Made by a program: the position numbers and the translations under genes. From CAVSRC01 sp963762605 (GTDB lineage: Bacteria; Pseudomonadota; Alphaproteobacteria; Rhizobiales; Kaistiaceae): a stretch of 64,000 nucleotides of DNA. The notes under the pieces are model-generated. The model was not told the DNA's origin, searched no databases, and saw only the letters and a list, made by a program, of their open reading frames with translations. Below are positions 37,210 through 47,062 of the stretch, piece after piece. The DNA is taken from assembly GCA_963762605.1 (NCBI GenBank), contig CAVXLJ010000020.1:1-64000 (forward strand). The letters run 5' to 3'. Positions within the stretch are counted from its first letter, which is position 1, and each line of letters starts with the position of its first letter.

Positions 37210-38675
37210 GCGGCCACCTCGGCGGCAAGCGCGGCGGCGACGGCCTCGTGGTCGGAAAAATGGATCGTGCGGTCGGCAACGATCTGGCCGGTCTCATGGC
37301 CCTTGCCGGCAACGCAGAGCACATCGCCGGCCTTGAGCATGGCGACGGCACGAGCGATTGCTTCACCGCGATCGCCGATCTCCAGCGCGTTGGGCGCGGC
37401 AGCGACGATCGCCTTGCGGATGGTGGCGGGGTTCTCGAAGCGCGGATTGTCGTCGGTGACGATCACCACATCGGCATTGTCGGCGGCGGCCTTGCCCATC
37501 AGCGGGCGCTTGCCGGCATCGCGGTTGCCGCCGGCGCCGAAGACGACGACGAGGCGGCCGCGCGTCATCGGACGAAGCGCCTGGAGCACGCTCATCAGCG
37601 CATCGGGCTTGTGGGCGTAGTCGATGAAGACGAGCGCACCGTTCTGCTTGTGGCCAACCAGCTCCAGCCGGCCGGGAGCGCCTTCCACCGCGGATAGAGC
37701 ATCGAAGGCCGTCTCGGCGTCGATGCCGGCACCGACGGCGAGGGCGGCGGCGACCAGCGCGTTGGATGCCTGGAAGGCGCCGGCGAGCGGCAGAAGAAGA
37801 TCGCGCCTTGTGCCAAATACCGAAAGATGCAGGCGCTGGCGGAAGTCTTCAGCCTCAAGGCCGAGCAGGCGGATTTCCGTCCCTGCCCAGCCGATGCGGA
37901 TGAGGTTCTGGCCACGCTTCTCCGCAGCCGCCGCGACATCGGTGCCACGGGCACCGTCCATGTCGATCACCGCGGTCCCGTCGGCCGGCAGGATATCGGT
38001 GAACAGGCGCAGCTTGGCGGCGAGATAGGCCGCCACCGTCGGGTGGTAGTCCATGTGATCGCGGCCGAGATTGGTGAAGGCGGCGGCGGCGATGTGGATG
38101 CCGTCGAGTCGGTGCTGGTCGAGGCCGTGGCTGGAGGCCTCCAGCGCCGCGTGGGTGATCCCCTCCCCCGCCAAGCGGTCGAGCTCGGCATGAAGCGCTA
38201 TCGGGTCGGGCGTCGTCAGGTTGCCGTATTCGCTGCGCCGGCGGCTGACCACGCCGATGGTGCCGAGGCTCGCCGCCTCGTAGCCGGCGGCGGCGAAGAT
38301 CTGGCGCGCGAAGGCGGCGACCGAGGTCTTGCCGCTGGTGCCGGTGACAGCGACCAGATGGGCCGGCTGGCGCGGATAGAAGCGCGCCGCCATCAGGGCG
38401 AGCGCCCGCCGCGGCTCGGCGGCGGTGAGCACCGCGACCTCCGCCGGCAGATCGAGCACGGCACCTGTCCCCGCCAGCACGGCGACCGCACCGCGGGCAA
38501 CCGCCTCGCCGGCGAAACGGGCGCCGTCGGCCGCACTGCCCGGCAGCGCCGCGAACAGGTCGCCCGGCGCTATCCGGCGGCTGTCGGCCGCAAGCCCACC
38601 GATCTCGACTGCCGCCACACCAGCGGAAGCGTTCAGTCCAGCGGCTTTGGCAAGGTCTCCAAGATGTATCGACAC
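37206..38675 (-). CDS. murE: UDP-MurNAc-L-Ala-D-Glu--meso-diaminopimelate ligase
   Basis: Adds the third residue of the stem peptide, 489 residues. ATP loop GTSGKTS is at 112-118. The motif DDNPRFE contains the DNPR signature associated with meso-diaminopimelate rather than lysine, which fits a Gram-negative wall. KGHETGQ is present near the C-terminus. Four-base overlap with murF. Confidence 0.96.
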   Translation of the reverse strand: MSIHLGDLAKAAGLNASAGVAAVEIGGLAADSRRIAPGDLFAALPGSAADGARFAGEAVARGAVAVLAGTGAVLDLPAEVAVLTAAEPRRALALMAARFYPRQPAHLVAVTGTSGKTSVAAFARQIFAAAGYEAASLGTIGVVSRRRSEYGNLTTPDPIALHAELDRLAGEGITHAALEASSHGLDQHRLDGIHIAAAAFTNLGRDHMDYHPTVAAYLAAKLRLFTDILPADGTAVIDMDGARGTDVAAAAEKRGQNLIRIGWAGTEIRLLGLEAEDFRQRLHLSVFGTRRDLLLPLAGAFQASNALVAAALAVGAGIDAETAFDALSAVEGAPGRLELVGHKQNGALVFIDYAHKPDALMSVLQALRPMTRGRLVVVFGAGGNRDAGKRPLMGKAAADNADVVIVTDDNPRFENPATIRKAIVAAAPNALEIGDRGEAIARAVAMLKAGDVLCVAGKGHETGQIVADRTIHFSDHEAVAAALAAEVAA

Positions 38676-38727
38676 TCAGGCCGTCCGGTTGTGCGTTTCA
38701 TGCGCCGCATCTTCTACCGCGGCAGGT

Positions 38728-40455
38728 TCAATTGGACACCAGCAAGGACTCGACCCCTTCGTCCGTGCGCGGCTCGACGCCCAGCAACGCCGCCGAGCGG
38801 CGGATGACCGCGCCGACGGTGGGAGCCGCATTCCAACCCGCCGTTGTGCCGCCGCCGTCCTTCGCCCGCTGCGGATCGTCAAGCATCACCAACACCACGT
38901 ATTTGGGATCGTCAATTGGGAAGGCGGCCAGGAAACTATTCAACCGGGCTGTGTTGGAATAACGGCCGTTGACGACTTTCTGGGCGGTGCCGGTCTTGCC
39001 GCCGACCATGTAGCCGGGAACGGCGGCATTGCGGCCGGAACCCTCGAGGACGTTGAGGCGGAAGAGATAGCGAAGGTCGCGGCTGACCTGCGGCTTGACG
39101 ATGCGGGTGGCCATCGCCTGCGCCTCGGCCGCCGTGCGCGGCTCGAAGGTCGGCGGGATGAGCCAGCCGCCATTGACCAAAGCGGCGTCGGCCACCGCCG
39201 TCTGCATCGGCGTCACGGCAAGGCCCTGGCCGAAGGCGACGTTCATGGTCGTGAGGTCCGTCCAGCGCCGGGGCAGGATGGGCGCCGCCACTTCCGGCAG
39301 GTCGGTCTGCAGCTTGGTCAGCAGGCCGAAGCGCTTGAGATACGCCTGCATGCCTGGCGTGCCGACCTTCATCGCCATATGGGCGGCGCCGATGTTGGAG
39401 GAATGGATAAACACCTCCGGCACGGTCAGCGGGCGGTTCTGGGCGTGGAAGTCGTGGATGGTGAAGCCACCGTAATGGATCGGGTGGCTGGCATCGATAA
39501 CATCGCTCATATGCACCGCGCCGCTGTCGAGCGCCGCGGCGAAGGTGAAGCTCTTGAACACCGACCCCAGCTCGTAGGCGCCCGCCGTCATGCGGTTGAG
39601 CCGGTCGGGCTTGAGCGCATTGACCGGGTCGTTGGGGTTGTAGTCGGGCAGCGACGCCATCGCCAGGACTTCGCCGGTATGGGCGTTGAGCACGACGCCG
39701 GCGGCGCCGAGCGCACTGAACTTATCCATCGCGTTTGCCAGCTCATCGCGCAGGATGTGCTGGACGCGGACGTCGATCGACAGACGCACCGGCTCGAGAT
39801 TGCCGCCGCGCGCGAAGCCTGCGGCGTGCAGATCACCGAGCCCGTGGTCGTCGATGTACTTCTCCATGCCGGCAATGCCCTGGTTGTCGATGTTGACCAG
39901 GCCAAGGATATGCGAGGCCATCGGGCCACCCGGATAGAAGCGGCGCTTCTCGCTGAGGAAGCCGATGCCGGGAATGCCGAGGGCGTGAATCTGGCGCTGC
40001 TGCTCGGGCGTGATCTCGCGCTTGATCCAGGCGAAGCCGGCTTTGGTCGACAGCCTGGCCCTGAGCGCCCTGGCGTCGAGGTCGGGCAGCACGCTGGTGA
40101 TCAGCTCGGTCGCCTCGTCGGGATCGAGGATGTTGCGCGGTTCGGCATAGACCGATGACATGCTGATGTCGGTCGCCAGGATCTCGCCGTTGCGGTCGAC
40201 GATGTCCGGCCGGCTGGTGGAGATGGCGGCGTTGGGGTCATAGTCGGGTCCGCCGGCCGGCGTATCGAGACCGAACATGACCAGCCGGCCGATGAGCGCG
40301 AGATAGGCCAGCGCGAAGACTGCCACCACGACGCGGATGCGGCGGCGCACCGGATCGCCGGTGACGACCTCGGCTTCCTTGGGTGCGCTGCGGCTCACCG
40401 CCCGCGCGATGCGCGGTTCCGGGATCGGGCCCATCGGTTGCTCAATCGCGGACAT
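38728..40455 (-). CDS. ftsI: Septal peptidoglycan transpeptidase (PBP3)
   Basis: Division-specific transpeptidase, 575 residues from ATG 40455. A short Pro-rich cytoplasmic tail leads to one membrane span (about 41-61). The pedestal domain precedes the catalytic domain with SxxK at Ser298-Lys301 (GSVFKS), SxN in HSSNIG and KTG at Lys487 (GGKTGTAQK). It lies between ftsL and murE. Confidence 0.95.
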   Translation of the reverse strand: MSAIEQPMGPIPEPRIARAVSRSAPKEAEVVTGDPVRRRIRVVVAVFALAYLALIGRLVMFGLDTPAGGPDYDPNAAISTSRPDIVDRNGEILATDISMSSVYAEPRNILDPDEATELITSVLPDLDARALRARLSTKAGFAWIKREITPEQQRQIHALGIPGIGFLSEKRRFYPGGPMASHILGLVNIDNQGIAGMEKYIDDHGLGDLHAAGFARGGNLEPVRLSIDVRVQHILRDELANAMDKFSALGAAGVVLNAHTGEVLAMASLPDYNPNDPVNALKPDRLNRMTAGAYELGSVFKSFTFAAALDSGAVHMSDVIDASHPIHYGGFTIHDFHAQNRPLTVPEVFIHSSNIGAAHMAMKVGTPGMQAYLKRFGLLTKLQTDLPEVAAPILPRRWTDLTTMNVAFGQGLAVTPMQTAVADAALVNGGWLIPPTFEPRTAAEAQAMATRIVKPQVSRDLRYLFRLNVLEGSGRNAAVPGYMVGGKTGTAQKVVNGRYSNTARLNSFLAAFPIDDPKYVVLVMLDDPQRAKDGGGTTAGWNAAPTVGAVIRRSAALLGVEPRTDEGVESLLVSN

Positions 40456-40487
40456 CGGATATGCTGTCTCGCTCCCTGTTCGGTGGC

Positions 40488-40844
40488 CTAACGGATCCGC
40501 ATCGGCGCTTCGGCCGCGATGCGCGCCAGTCTCTCCGCCGTCTTGTCGTCGGGGACAACCGGCTTCAGCGGGATCTCGTCGATGGTGGCGATCTGGTCCG
40601 GCGAGAACGGCTGGAGCTGGAAGTGATCGGCGTATTTCTCGATGGTCGCCTGCAGGCGCGCGGGCTGCGTGAGCATGCTCCACTCGGCCTTGAGAAGAAC
40701 GATCTCACTCTTCTCCTTGGCGATCTTGTGCTGCAGCGTGGCGACCCGCTCGGCGGCAAGTTCCGCCTTGTGCTTCATGTCGTAGGTGACAGCCGCGCCG
40801 ACGATCATTGCCGCCAGCAGGATCAGGTTGATGATGCGACCCAT
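40488..40844 (-). CDS. ftsL: Cell division protein FtsL-like
   Basis: A 118-residue bitopic protein with an N-terminal membrane span (about 1-20, IINLILLAAMIVGAAVTYDM) followed by a helical segment with heptad character (AAERVATLQHKIAKEKSEIV), as in FtsL. The family is weakly conserved; the call rests on size, topology and position between rsmH and ftsI. Confidence 0.85.
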   Translation of the reverse strand: MGRIINLILLAAMIVGAAVTYDMKHKAELAAERVATLQHKIAKEKSEIVLLKAEWSMLTQPARLQATIEKYADHFQLQPFSPDQIATIDEIPLKPVVPDDKTAERLARIAAEAPMRIR

Positions 40845-40847
40845 GGT

Positions 40848-41885
40848 TCACAGTCCCCCATCGAATGCCGGCAGGAGCGGCACGCCGAGCGCTTCCGCGT
40901 CGAGCGGCCGTGCCGGTGCCGCGGTGCGCCGCGCCGCCCTCAGCCGCGCCGAGCGGGCGCGCGGATTGGCGGCAATCTCCGTCGCGCCCGGCGCAACCGC
41001 GCCACGCGCAAGCAAAGTGAAGGTCGGTTCGGCCACCGCCAAATCCGGGCGGTGGCGCGAGGCACCGCTCTGCGTTGCCGAGCGATCCGCCAGGAAGCGT
41101 TTGACGATGCGGTCTTCCAGCGAATGGAACGAGACCACCACCAGCCGTCCGCCTTCGCCCAAGATTCGCTCGGAAGCGGCAAGCGCCTCGGCCAGTTCTT
41201 CCAGCTCGCGATTGACGAAGATGCGCAGCGCCTGAAAGGTCCGCGTTGCCGGATGGATGGCCTGGTCGCGGCGGCCGCCGACGGCACGCGCGACGATCTC
41301 GGCAAGCTCGAGCGTGCCGGTGAGCGGCTTCTCCGCCCGCGCCCGCTCGATTGCCCGCGCGACGGCCCGCGCCTTCTTCTCCTCGCCCAGCACGGCGACC
41401 ACCCGCGCCAAAGCGCCGGTCTCCATGTGGTTGACGACGTCGGCCGCGGTCGGCCCGTCCGCTCCCATGCGCATGTCGAGCGGACCAGCGCCACGGAAGG
41501 AAAAGCCACGCCGTGCCGTATCCACCTGCATGGACGAGACGCCGATATCGAGCACGACGCCATCGACGCGCTCGCTTCCGTGGGCGCGAGCGATCTCGTC
41601 GAGCGCGGAGAAACGGCCTTCCGTGAGCTTCAGGCGGCCACCCGCGTCGCGCATCAGATCGGCGCCGCCGGCAATGGCGGCCGGGTCGCGGTCGATGGCA
41701 ATGACATGAGCGCCCCGGGCAAGCAGGGCGGCCGAGTAGCCGCCGGCCCCGAAAGTACCGTCGATGAACGTCCCACCGGCGCCAGGCGCGAGGAAGTGAA
41801 CAACCTCCTCAAGCATCACAGGGACATGGCGGGCCAGTCCGCCAGCGGCGTTTTTCGCGTCAACGCCGCCGCCCGCCCTATTCAT
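40848..41885 (-). CDS. rsmH: 16S rRNA (cytosine(1402)-N(4))-methyltransferase
   Basis: Formerly mraW, 345 residues from ATG 41885. N-terminal HVPVMLEEVVHFL, SAM loop FIDGTFGAGGYSAALL, LDIGVSSMQVD and RGFSFRGAGPLDMRM are family marks. Its ATG overlaps the mraZ stop by four bases (ATGA). Confidence 0.95.
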   Translation of the reverse strand: MNRAGGGVDAKNAAGGLARHVPVMLEEVVHFLAPGAGGTFIDGTFGAGGYSAALLARGAHVIAIDRDPAAIAGGADLMRDAGGRLKLTEGRFSALDEIARAHGSERVDGVVLDIGVSSMQVDTARRGFSFRGAGPLDMRMGADGPTAADVVNHMETGALARVVAVLGEEKKARAVARAIERARAEKPLTGTLELAEIVARAVGGRRDQAIHPATRTFQALRIFVNRELEELAEALAASERILGEGGRLVVVSFHSLEDRIVKRFLADRSATQSGASRHRPDLAVAEPTFTLLARGAVAPGATEIAANPRARSARLRAARRTAAPARPLDAEALGVPLLPAFDGGL

Positions 41886-42364
41886 TCCCCAATCCTCTGA
41901 TGCGCGCCCGTCGCACGGTGGTCTGGGGCCAGGCGTTTTCGCAGGTCGCGCAACCGGTTCTTTGCCTCTTCCCGGTATGCTGCAAAACGCTCCGGCTCCC
42001 AGATCTGAAACTTGTAGCCCTGGCCGACGAAGGTCACCCGGTCGCTGATGCCGGCATGGGCCTTGATCGTGTCGGTCAGCACGACGCGGCCGTCCTGGTC
42101 GATCTTGAGAATCTCGCTGTCGCCGATCAGCGTCGTCGACAACAGCTCGTGATCCTCGGAGAAGGGCTCGAAATTGGCGATGCTGGCGCCGATCACCTGG
42201 CGCAGGCGGTTGCCGCCGGCATCGATCGCCTGCTGGTCCAGCGTCGGGCAGCAATACAGGCCATCGAACCCGTCCACCGCCAGCACAGCCCGGAACGGCG
42301 CCGGGATCGACACGCGACCCTTGGCGTCCAGCCGGTTGGTGAAGGTGGAAACGAACTCGTCCAT
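41882..42364 (-). CDS. mraZ: Transcriptional regulator MraZ
   Basis: First gene of the dcw cluster, 160 residues from ATG 42364. Two AbrB-like repeats are visible: FTNRLDAKGRVSIPAPFR (near 8-25) and LKIDQDGRVVLTDTIKAHAG. MraZ is known as a DNA-binding regulator of its own operon. An open extension to 42526 is rejected because MDEFVSTFTNRLDAKGR is the usual N-terminus. Confidence 0.94.
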   Translation of the reverse strand: MDEFVSTFTNRLDAKGRVSIPAPFRAVLAVDGFDGLYCCPTLDQQAIDAGGNRLRQVIGASIANFEPFSEDHELLSTTLIGDSEILKIDQDGRVVLTDTIKAHAGISDRVTFVGQGYKFQIWEPERFAAYREEAKNRLRDLRKRLAPDHRATGAHQRIGE

Positions 42365-42822
42365 CGCCCTCGCCCGCATCACCCGGCAGGCACGTACACC
42401 TGCCGGTTGTGTCATCCCGGGAGAACCGGCGATGAGCCGGCCGGACGGCCTTGGCGCGCTGCATGAAGACCCCCGCGCTGTCGGCCGGGAAGCCGGCGAT
42501 GCGCCAGCCTGCTTCCGGGATTTCATGGGATATCATGGGATTTCGCGGGCCGTCAAGGAAATGGCTGGGTTTCACGCACACCGGGCGACACCGGTAACCC
42601 GCATTCAGCAACGGTTAGGCTTAAGAAACGGTTCAGACTGCGACGGGAGACCGCGCATCACGGCTGCGCCGGCGGCAAACCGCGCCCCGCCGACCATCAA
42701 AGACAGCACATGTCATCAGGATTTCACCCAAGTGACATGGGGAGCCGCTACCAACAGCGTTGTTCTCCGCCGATGCTCGCAGACGGTTCCGAGGACGCTC
42801 GCAAAAATTGGGGAATCTACCG
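42365..42822. other. Intergenic control region between mraZ and secreted phosphoesterase
   Basis: A 458-base divergent gap without a supported gene. It should contain the promoter of the dcw cluster and that of the phosphoesterase. The regular 10-bp repeats at 42516-42550 are the main visible structure. Confidence 0.5.
42516..42550 (+). promoter_or_regulatory. Candidate MraZ box: four NGGGN repeats at exact 10-bp spacing
   Basis: CGGGA, TGGGA, TGGGA and CGGGC begin at 42516, 42526, 42536 and 42546, each separated by five bases. E. coli MraZ is known to bind TGGGN direct repeats with 5-base spacers near its own promoter. The array lies 152-186 bases upstream of mraZ but reads on the plus strand, opposite to the operon. 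Confidence 0.55.
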
Positions 42823-44448
42823 ATGGCTCGACTCTCTCGTCACGCCGCGCTGGCCGGTGTCAGCGCACTCGCTCTTGCCCTTGCCACCGGCGCCGCCGGC
42901 GCCGCGACTGCGGCGACCGCCACGCCGATCAAGCACCTGGTCGTGATCTTCCAGGAGAACGTCTCCTTCGATCACTATTTCGCCACCTACCCGAAAGCGA
43001 CCAATCCGGACGGCGAGCCGGCCTTCACCGCCGCCGCGGACACGCCCGCCGATATCGACACGCTGGCTCATGCCGGTCTGCTCGAGAACAACCCCAACAA
43101 GACCAATACCGACAACGGCGCCGACGCCGCCGCCCCCTTCCGGCTCGACCGCACCCAGGCCGGCACCGCCGACCAGAACCACGGCTACACCGCCGAGCAG
43201 GCCGCCTACGACAACTTCAGGATGGACCTGTTTCCCAAGCACACGGGCAAGGGCACCAAGGGTGGTGCCGGCGCCTTCGGCACCAAGGGCCTGGTAATGG
43301 GCTACTACGACGGCAACACCGTCACGGCGCTGTGGAACTACGCCCAGCACTTCGCCATGAGCGACAATTCCTATTCGACCACCTTCGGGCCCTCGACCCC
43401 TGGTGCAATCAACCTCGTCTCCGGACAGACCAACGGCATGATCCTGCCGGACGGCTACACGCTCGAGAAGGACGGCACCTATGACGGCGGCCGTGTGGTT
43501 CCGGACGGCAACGGCAACTGGACGATGATCAGTGACCTCGACCCGACCGGCGACGTCTGCTCGAACCCGAAATATCCGACCGCACTGATGGCCGGCAAGA
43601 ACATCGGCGACCTGCTCAACGCCAGGAACATCACCTGGGGTTTCTTCGAAGGCGGCTTCGACCTCACCGCCAACAATGCCGACGGCTCGACGGGCTGCGG
43701 CCGTTCCACCACCTCGTCGCTCATCAACGTCAAGAGCGCCGACTACATCCCGCACCACCAGCCGTTTCAGTACTATCTCTCGACGGCCAACCTGAAGCAC
43801 GTGCGGCCGAGTTCGGTCGAGGCCATCGGCACGTCCAATGACGGCGGCGCCAACCACCAGTACGACATGACCGACTTCTGGGCGGCCCTGAGTGCCGGCA
43901 ATTTCCCGGCCGTCAGCTTCCTCAAGGCGCCGGCCTACCAGGACGGTCACGCCGGCTATTCCGACCCGCTCGACGAACAGGAATTCGTCGTCGACGCGGT
44001 CAACAAGATCGAGCAGAGCCCCGACTGGAACTCGACCGCCATCGTCATCCTCTACGATGATTCGGACGGTTGGTATGACCACGCCCACGCGGTGGTGAAT
44101 CCATCGGCAATTCCAGTGAAGGGCTATGACGTGCTGAACGGCGACGCCTGCTCCAACGGCACCCCGCTCGCCGGCCTCGACGGCAAGCCGGCCGAAGGCC
44201 GCTGCGGCTACGGCACGCGCCAACCGCTGTTGATCGTGTCGCCCTACGCCAAGACCAACTACGTCGACCACACGCTGACCGACCAGAGCTCGGTGACCCG
44301 CTTCATCGAGGACAACTGGCTCGGTGGCGAGCGCATCGGCCAGGGCTCGTTCGACGCGATCGCCGGCACGCTCGACCACATGTTCGACTGGAAGGCGTCG
44401 ACCCCGGCCCTGATGCTCGACCCCAAGACCGGCAAGGTCAGCGGCTAG
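42823..44448 (+). CDS. Secreted phosphoesterase (acid phosphatase / phospholipase C family)
   Basis: A 541-residue exported protein of the phosphoesterase family (PF04185). ATG 42823 is behind GGGGAA and gives a clear signal peptide (about 1-30, ending AAGAATAAT). The N-terminal motif HLVVIFQENVSFDHYFATYP and the C-terminal IVILYDDSDGWYDH are typical of AcpA/PLC-like enzymes. It probably hydrolyses phosphate esters in the periplasm or outside, for phosphate supply. The next gene starts 14 bases later. Confidence 0.85.
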   Translation: MARLSRHAALAGVSALALALATGAAGAATAATATPIKHLVVIFQENVSFDHYFATYPKATNPDGEPAFTAAADTPADIDTLAHAGLLENNPNKTNTDNGADAAAPFRLDRTQAGTADQNHGYTAEQAAYDNFRMDLFPKHTGKGTKGGAGAFGTKGLVMGYYDGNTVTALWNYAQHFAMSDNSYSTTFGPSTPGAINLVSGQTNGMILPDGYTLEKDGTYDGGRVVPDGNGNWTMISDLDPTGDVCSNPKYPTALMAGKNIGDLLNARNITWGFFEGGFDLTANNADGSTGCGRSTTSSLINVKSADYIPHHQPFQYYLSTANLKHVRPSSVEAIGTSNDGGANHQYDMTDFWAALSAGNFPAVSFLKAPAYQDGHAGYSDPLDEQEFVVDAVNKIEQSPDWNSTAIVILYDDSDGWYDHAHAVVNPSAIPVKGYDVLNGDACSNGTPLAGLDGKPAEGRCGYGTRQPLLIVSPYAKTNYVDHTLTDQSSVTRFIEDNWLGGERIGQGSFDAIAGTLDHMFDWKASTPALMLDPKTGKVSG

Positions 44449-44462
44449 CAAGGACAGCCGCG

Positions 44463-45763
44463 ATGACGCGTTCCCGCGTCATCCTCGCGAGTGTGGCGCT
44501 GGCGGGCTTTCTGCTCGCCGGCGCCTCTCATGGTCGCGCCGGTGTCGCGGACTACGGCGAGCGAGGATGTGAGCGGACTCAGTGCCGTGGCTCGGCTCGG
44601 GGCGAAGATCTTCTTCGATCCCTCGCTGTCGCGCTCCGGCAAGCTGTCCTGCGCGAGCTGCCACGATCCGGCGCACGCCTATGCCCCGGCGAACGCACTT
44701 GCCGTGCAGCGCGGCGGGCCTGAATCTCGACCGGCCGGGCATCCGAACCGTCCCCTCGCTCGCCTACAAGCTGCTGACCCCGGTCTTTTCGGTCGGGCCG
44801 CCCGGCCCCGATGACATGCCGGCACCCTCGCCCGCCACGATCGCTGCCACCGCCCGCCCGGCTCGTGTTCCCAAGGCGGCGAGCAATGCCCCCGACCTCG
44901 TGCCGCAGGGCGGCTTCTTCTGGGACGGGCGCGCCGATACGCTGGAGGAGCAGACGCTGGGGCCACTGCTCTCGCCCTTCGAGATGGACAACCCTGACGC
45001 CGAGGCCGTCTATAAGAAGCTGGTCCATGCGGCCTACGCCGACGCGTTGCCAAAGCTCTTCGGCGCCGCCGTGCCCGGCGACCACGCGCTGACGCTGGCC
45101 GAAGCGGAGTTTGCGTTGGCGCGCTGCCAGGTGGAGGAGCCGCGCTTCCACGCCTTCAACAGCAAGTATGACGCCTACCTCGCCGGCAAGGCGACGCTGA
45201 CGCCGGCCGAAGCGCGCGGGCTGAAGCTCTTCGACGACGCCAACAAGGGCAATTGCGCCGCCTGCCACCTCGACAAGCCGGCCGCCGACGGCGCGCCGCC
45301 GGTCTTCACCGATTATGAATACGAGGCGCTGGGCGTGCCGCGCAATCCGGCGATCCCCGCCAATGCCGACCCGCATTACTACGACCTCGGCATCTGCGGG
45401 CCGCTGCGCGATGACGCCTACGCCAGGCAACCGGCGAACTGCGGCCTGTTCAAGACGCCGACGCTGAGGAACGTCGCCACCCGGCACGTCTTCTTCCATA
45501 ACGGTGTCTACAAGAACCTCACCGACGTGGTGCGCTTCTACGTTCTGCGTGACACCGAGCCGGAGAAGATCTATCCGCGCGCAGCGGACGGGCGGATAGA
45601 GAAGTTCAACGACCTGCCGCCGCGCTACCGCAGGAACGTCGACACGATCGACGCGCCCCTCAACCGACACCTGGGCGACAAGCCCGCGCTCGACGATGCC
45701 GAGATCGCCGACCTGGTGGCGTTCCTCAACACGCTCACCGACGGCTACAAGCCGGGTGGTTGA
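44463..45763 (+). pseudogene. Diheme cytochrome c peroxidase family protein, two +1 frameshifts
   Basis: Signal peptide in one frame (from 44463), the first heme site CASCH with GAKIFFDPSLS in the next (44520-44710), and the main body in the third from about 44715: GLNLDRPGIRTVPSLAY, second heme site CAACH, TPTLRNVATRHVFFHNG. Removing one base near 44540 and one G near 44714 (CGGCGGG) would join them to a protein of about 430 residues. Family members reduce hydrogen peroxide or oxidise substrates in the periplasm. Damage could be real or sequence error. Confidence 0.8.
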
Positions 45764-45874
45764 TGAAGGCCCCGCGTACGAAATCTCCGCGACCGAGCGT
45801 GTGCCATCGCCATTGCTGTTCACCCGGACATGGCGACGCCGCCGACCTTGTCGGTCGGCGGCGCCTCAATCATG

Positions 45875-46262
45875 CCAGTTGGCCTGTAAGCCGGGTTCTG
45901 TATGGCGGGCTTTCGGCCCGCGTGACGGCCATTCCTCTGTGACGCCCGTTGCCGGACGCCTCTAGCAACCTACCCGGACGGCTGGCCTGGAAACCTGCCG
46001 GAGCTTTCGCTCCACGCCGTCCCTATTCGGTTTTGCTCCCGGTGGGGTTTACCGTGCCGGTCCCGTTGCCGGTCCCGCGGTGGGCTCTTGCCCCACCCTT
46101 TCACCCTTACCCCGCAAGCGGGGCGGTTTGCTTTCTGTGGCACTTTCCCTGGGGTCGCCCCCGCCGGCCGTTAGCCGGCACCGTGTTTCCGTGGAGCCCG
46201 GACTTTCCTCCCCGGCGGCCTTTCGGCCCTTGCCGGAGCGGCCGTCCGGCCGACTGACCGGC
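45875..46262 (-). ncRNA. rnpB: RNase P RNA (class A)
   Basis: Catalytic RNA that trims tRNA 5' ends. Read on the minus strand, the 5' conserved GAGGAAAGTCCGGGCTCC (46193-46210, P4) and the 3' ACAGAACCCGGCTTA (45887-45901) are both present. CAGTCGGCC near 46256-46248 pairs with GGCCAACTG at 45887-45879 region to close P1. Reverse complements of further conserved blocks (CAACCTACCC, GGTTTACC, CACCCTTACC) lie in the expected order. Ends are estimated to a few bases. Confidence 0.93.
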
Positions 46263-46289
46263 CGGAGATGGCATTGCCGCGGCGGCCGG

Positions 46290-47039
46290 TCAAGAGGCGG
46301 CGGGCAGCGCGGCGATCAGCCGGTCGAGGGTGGCAAGGGTCGAGACGTCGGCGATGCCGTCGACCAGCGCCGGGCGGAAATGGCGCTGGAAGGCACGTAC
46401 CACCGCCGCGGTTTCATCGTCGAAATCGGATTCCGCGCCAAGGCCATAGCCGTAATCGCGCAATCGCTGCTTGAGGTTCGCGACGTCGGGCCCACTGTCG
46501 CCGACTGCGAGCTGCGGACCGGCGACCACCAGCTCCGGCATGACCCAGTGGCCGATGCCGGCAACGTTGAGCTCGCCCCACGGGAACAGCTCGCCTGGGT
46601 CATCCTTGCGCGCCGGCGCCACGTCCGAATGGGCGAGCACGCGCTCGGGCGGGATCGGATGGCGCGTGATGATGTCGCGGCAGAGCGCAATGACCGCCAT
46701 GATCTGGACCGCCGGGAAGCCGCGATAGCCGAACGCATGGCCGGGATTGGCGATCTCGATGCCGATCGAGCGGGAGTTGATGTCGGTCTCGCCGGCCCAG
46801 AACGCTTCACCGGCATGCCAGGCGCGGCTCGCCTCATCGACCATCTGAACGATGCGGCCGTTCTCGCCGACCAGATAGTGGGCGGAGACTTGCGATTCGG
46901 CACTGGTCAGCCAGGCGAGCGCCCCCTCCTCCGATTCCATGCCCGTATAGTGCAGAAGCAGGATATCGACCGGCCGCATCCCGACGCGCTGGCCGTGATT
47001 GGGTGACGGTCGCTGCTCGTAGGTCTGCTTCGCTGCCAT
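46290..47039 (-). CDS. N-acetylmuramoyl-L-alanine amidase (Amidase_2) with peptidoglycan-binding domain
   Basis: A 249-residue AmiD/AmpD-like zinc amidase. LLLHYTGM provides the first zinc His, and AHSDVAPARKDDPGELFPW the second His and the Asp ligand. IGIEIANPGH is in the core. The C-terminal 70 residues are a PG_binding_1 domain (VANLKQRLRDYGYG, AVVRAFQRHFRP). No signal peptide is visible, so it may recycle muropeptides in the cytosol, though AmiD relatives are exported. It follows the DnaJ/TerB gene by 23 bases. Confidence 0.88.
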   Translation of the reverse strand: MAAKQTYEQRPSPNHGQRVGMRPVDILLLHYTGMESEEGALAWLTSAESQVSAHYLVGENGRIVQMVDEASRAWHAGEAFWAGETDINSRSIGIEIANPGHAFGYRGFPAVQIMAVIALCRDIITRHPIPPERVLAHSDVAPARKDDPGELFPWGELNVAGIGHWVMPELVVAGPQLAVGDSGPDVANLKQRLRDYGYGLGAESDFDDETAAVVRAFQRHFRPALVDGIADVSTLATLDRLIAALPAAS

Positions 47040-47062
47040 CGCTTCGCCCGCACCGCACGGCG

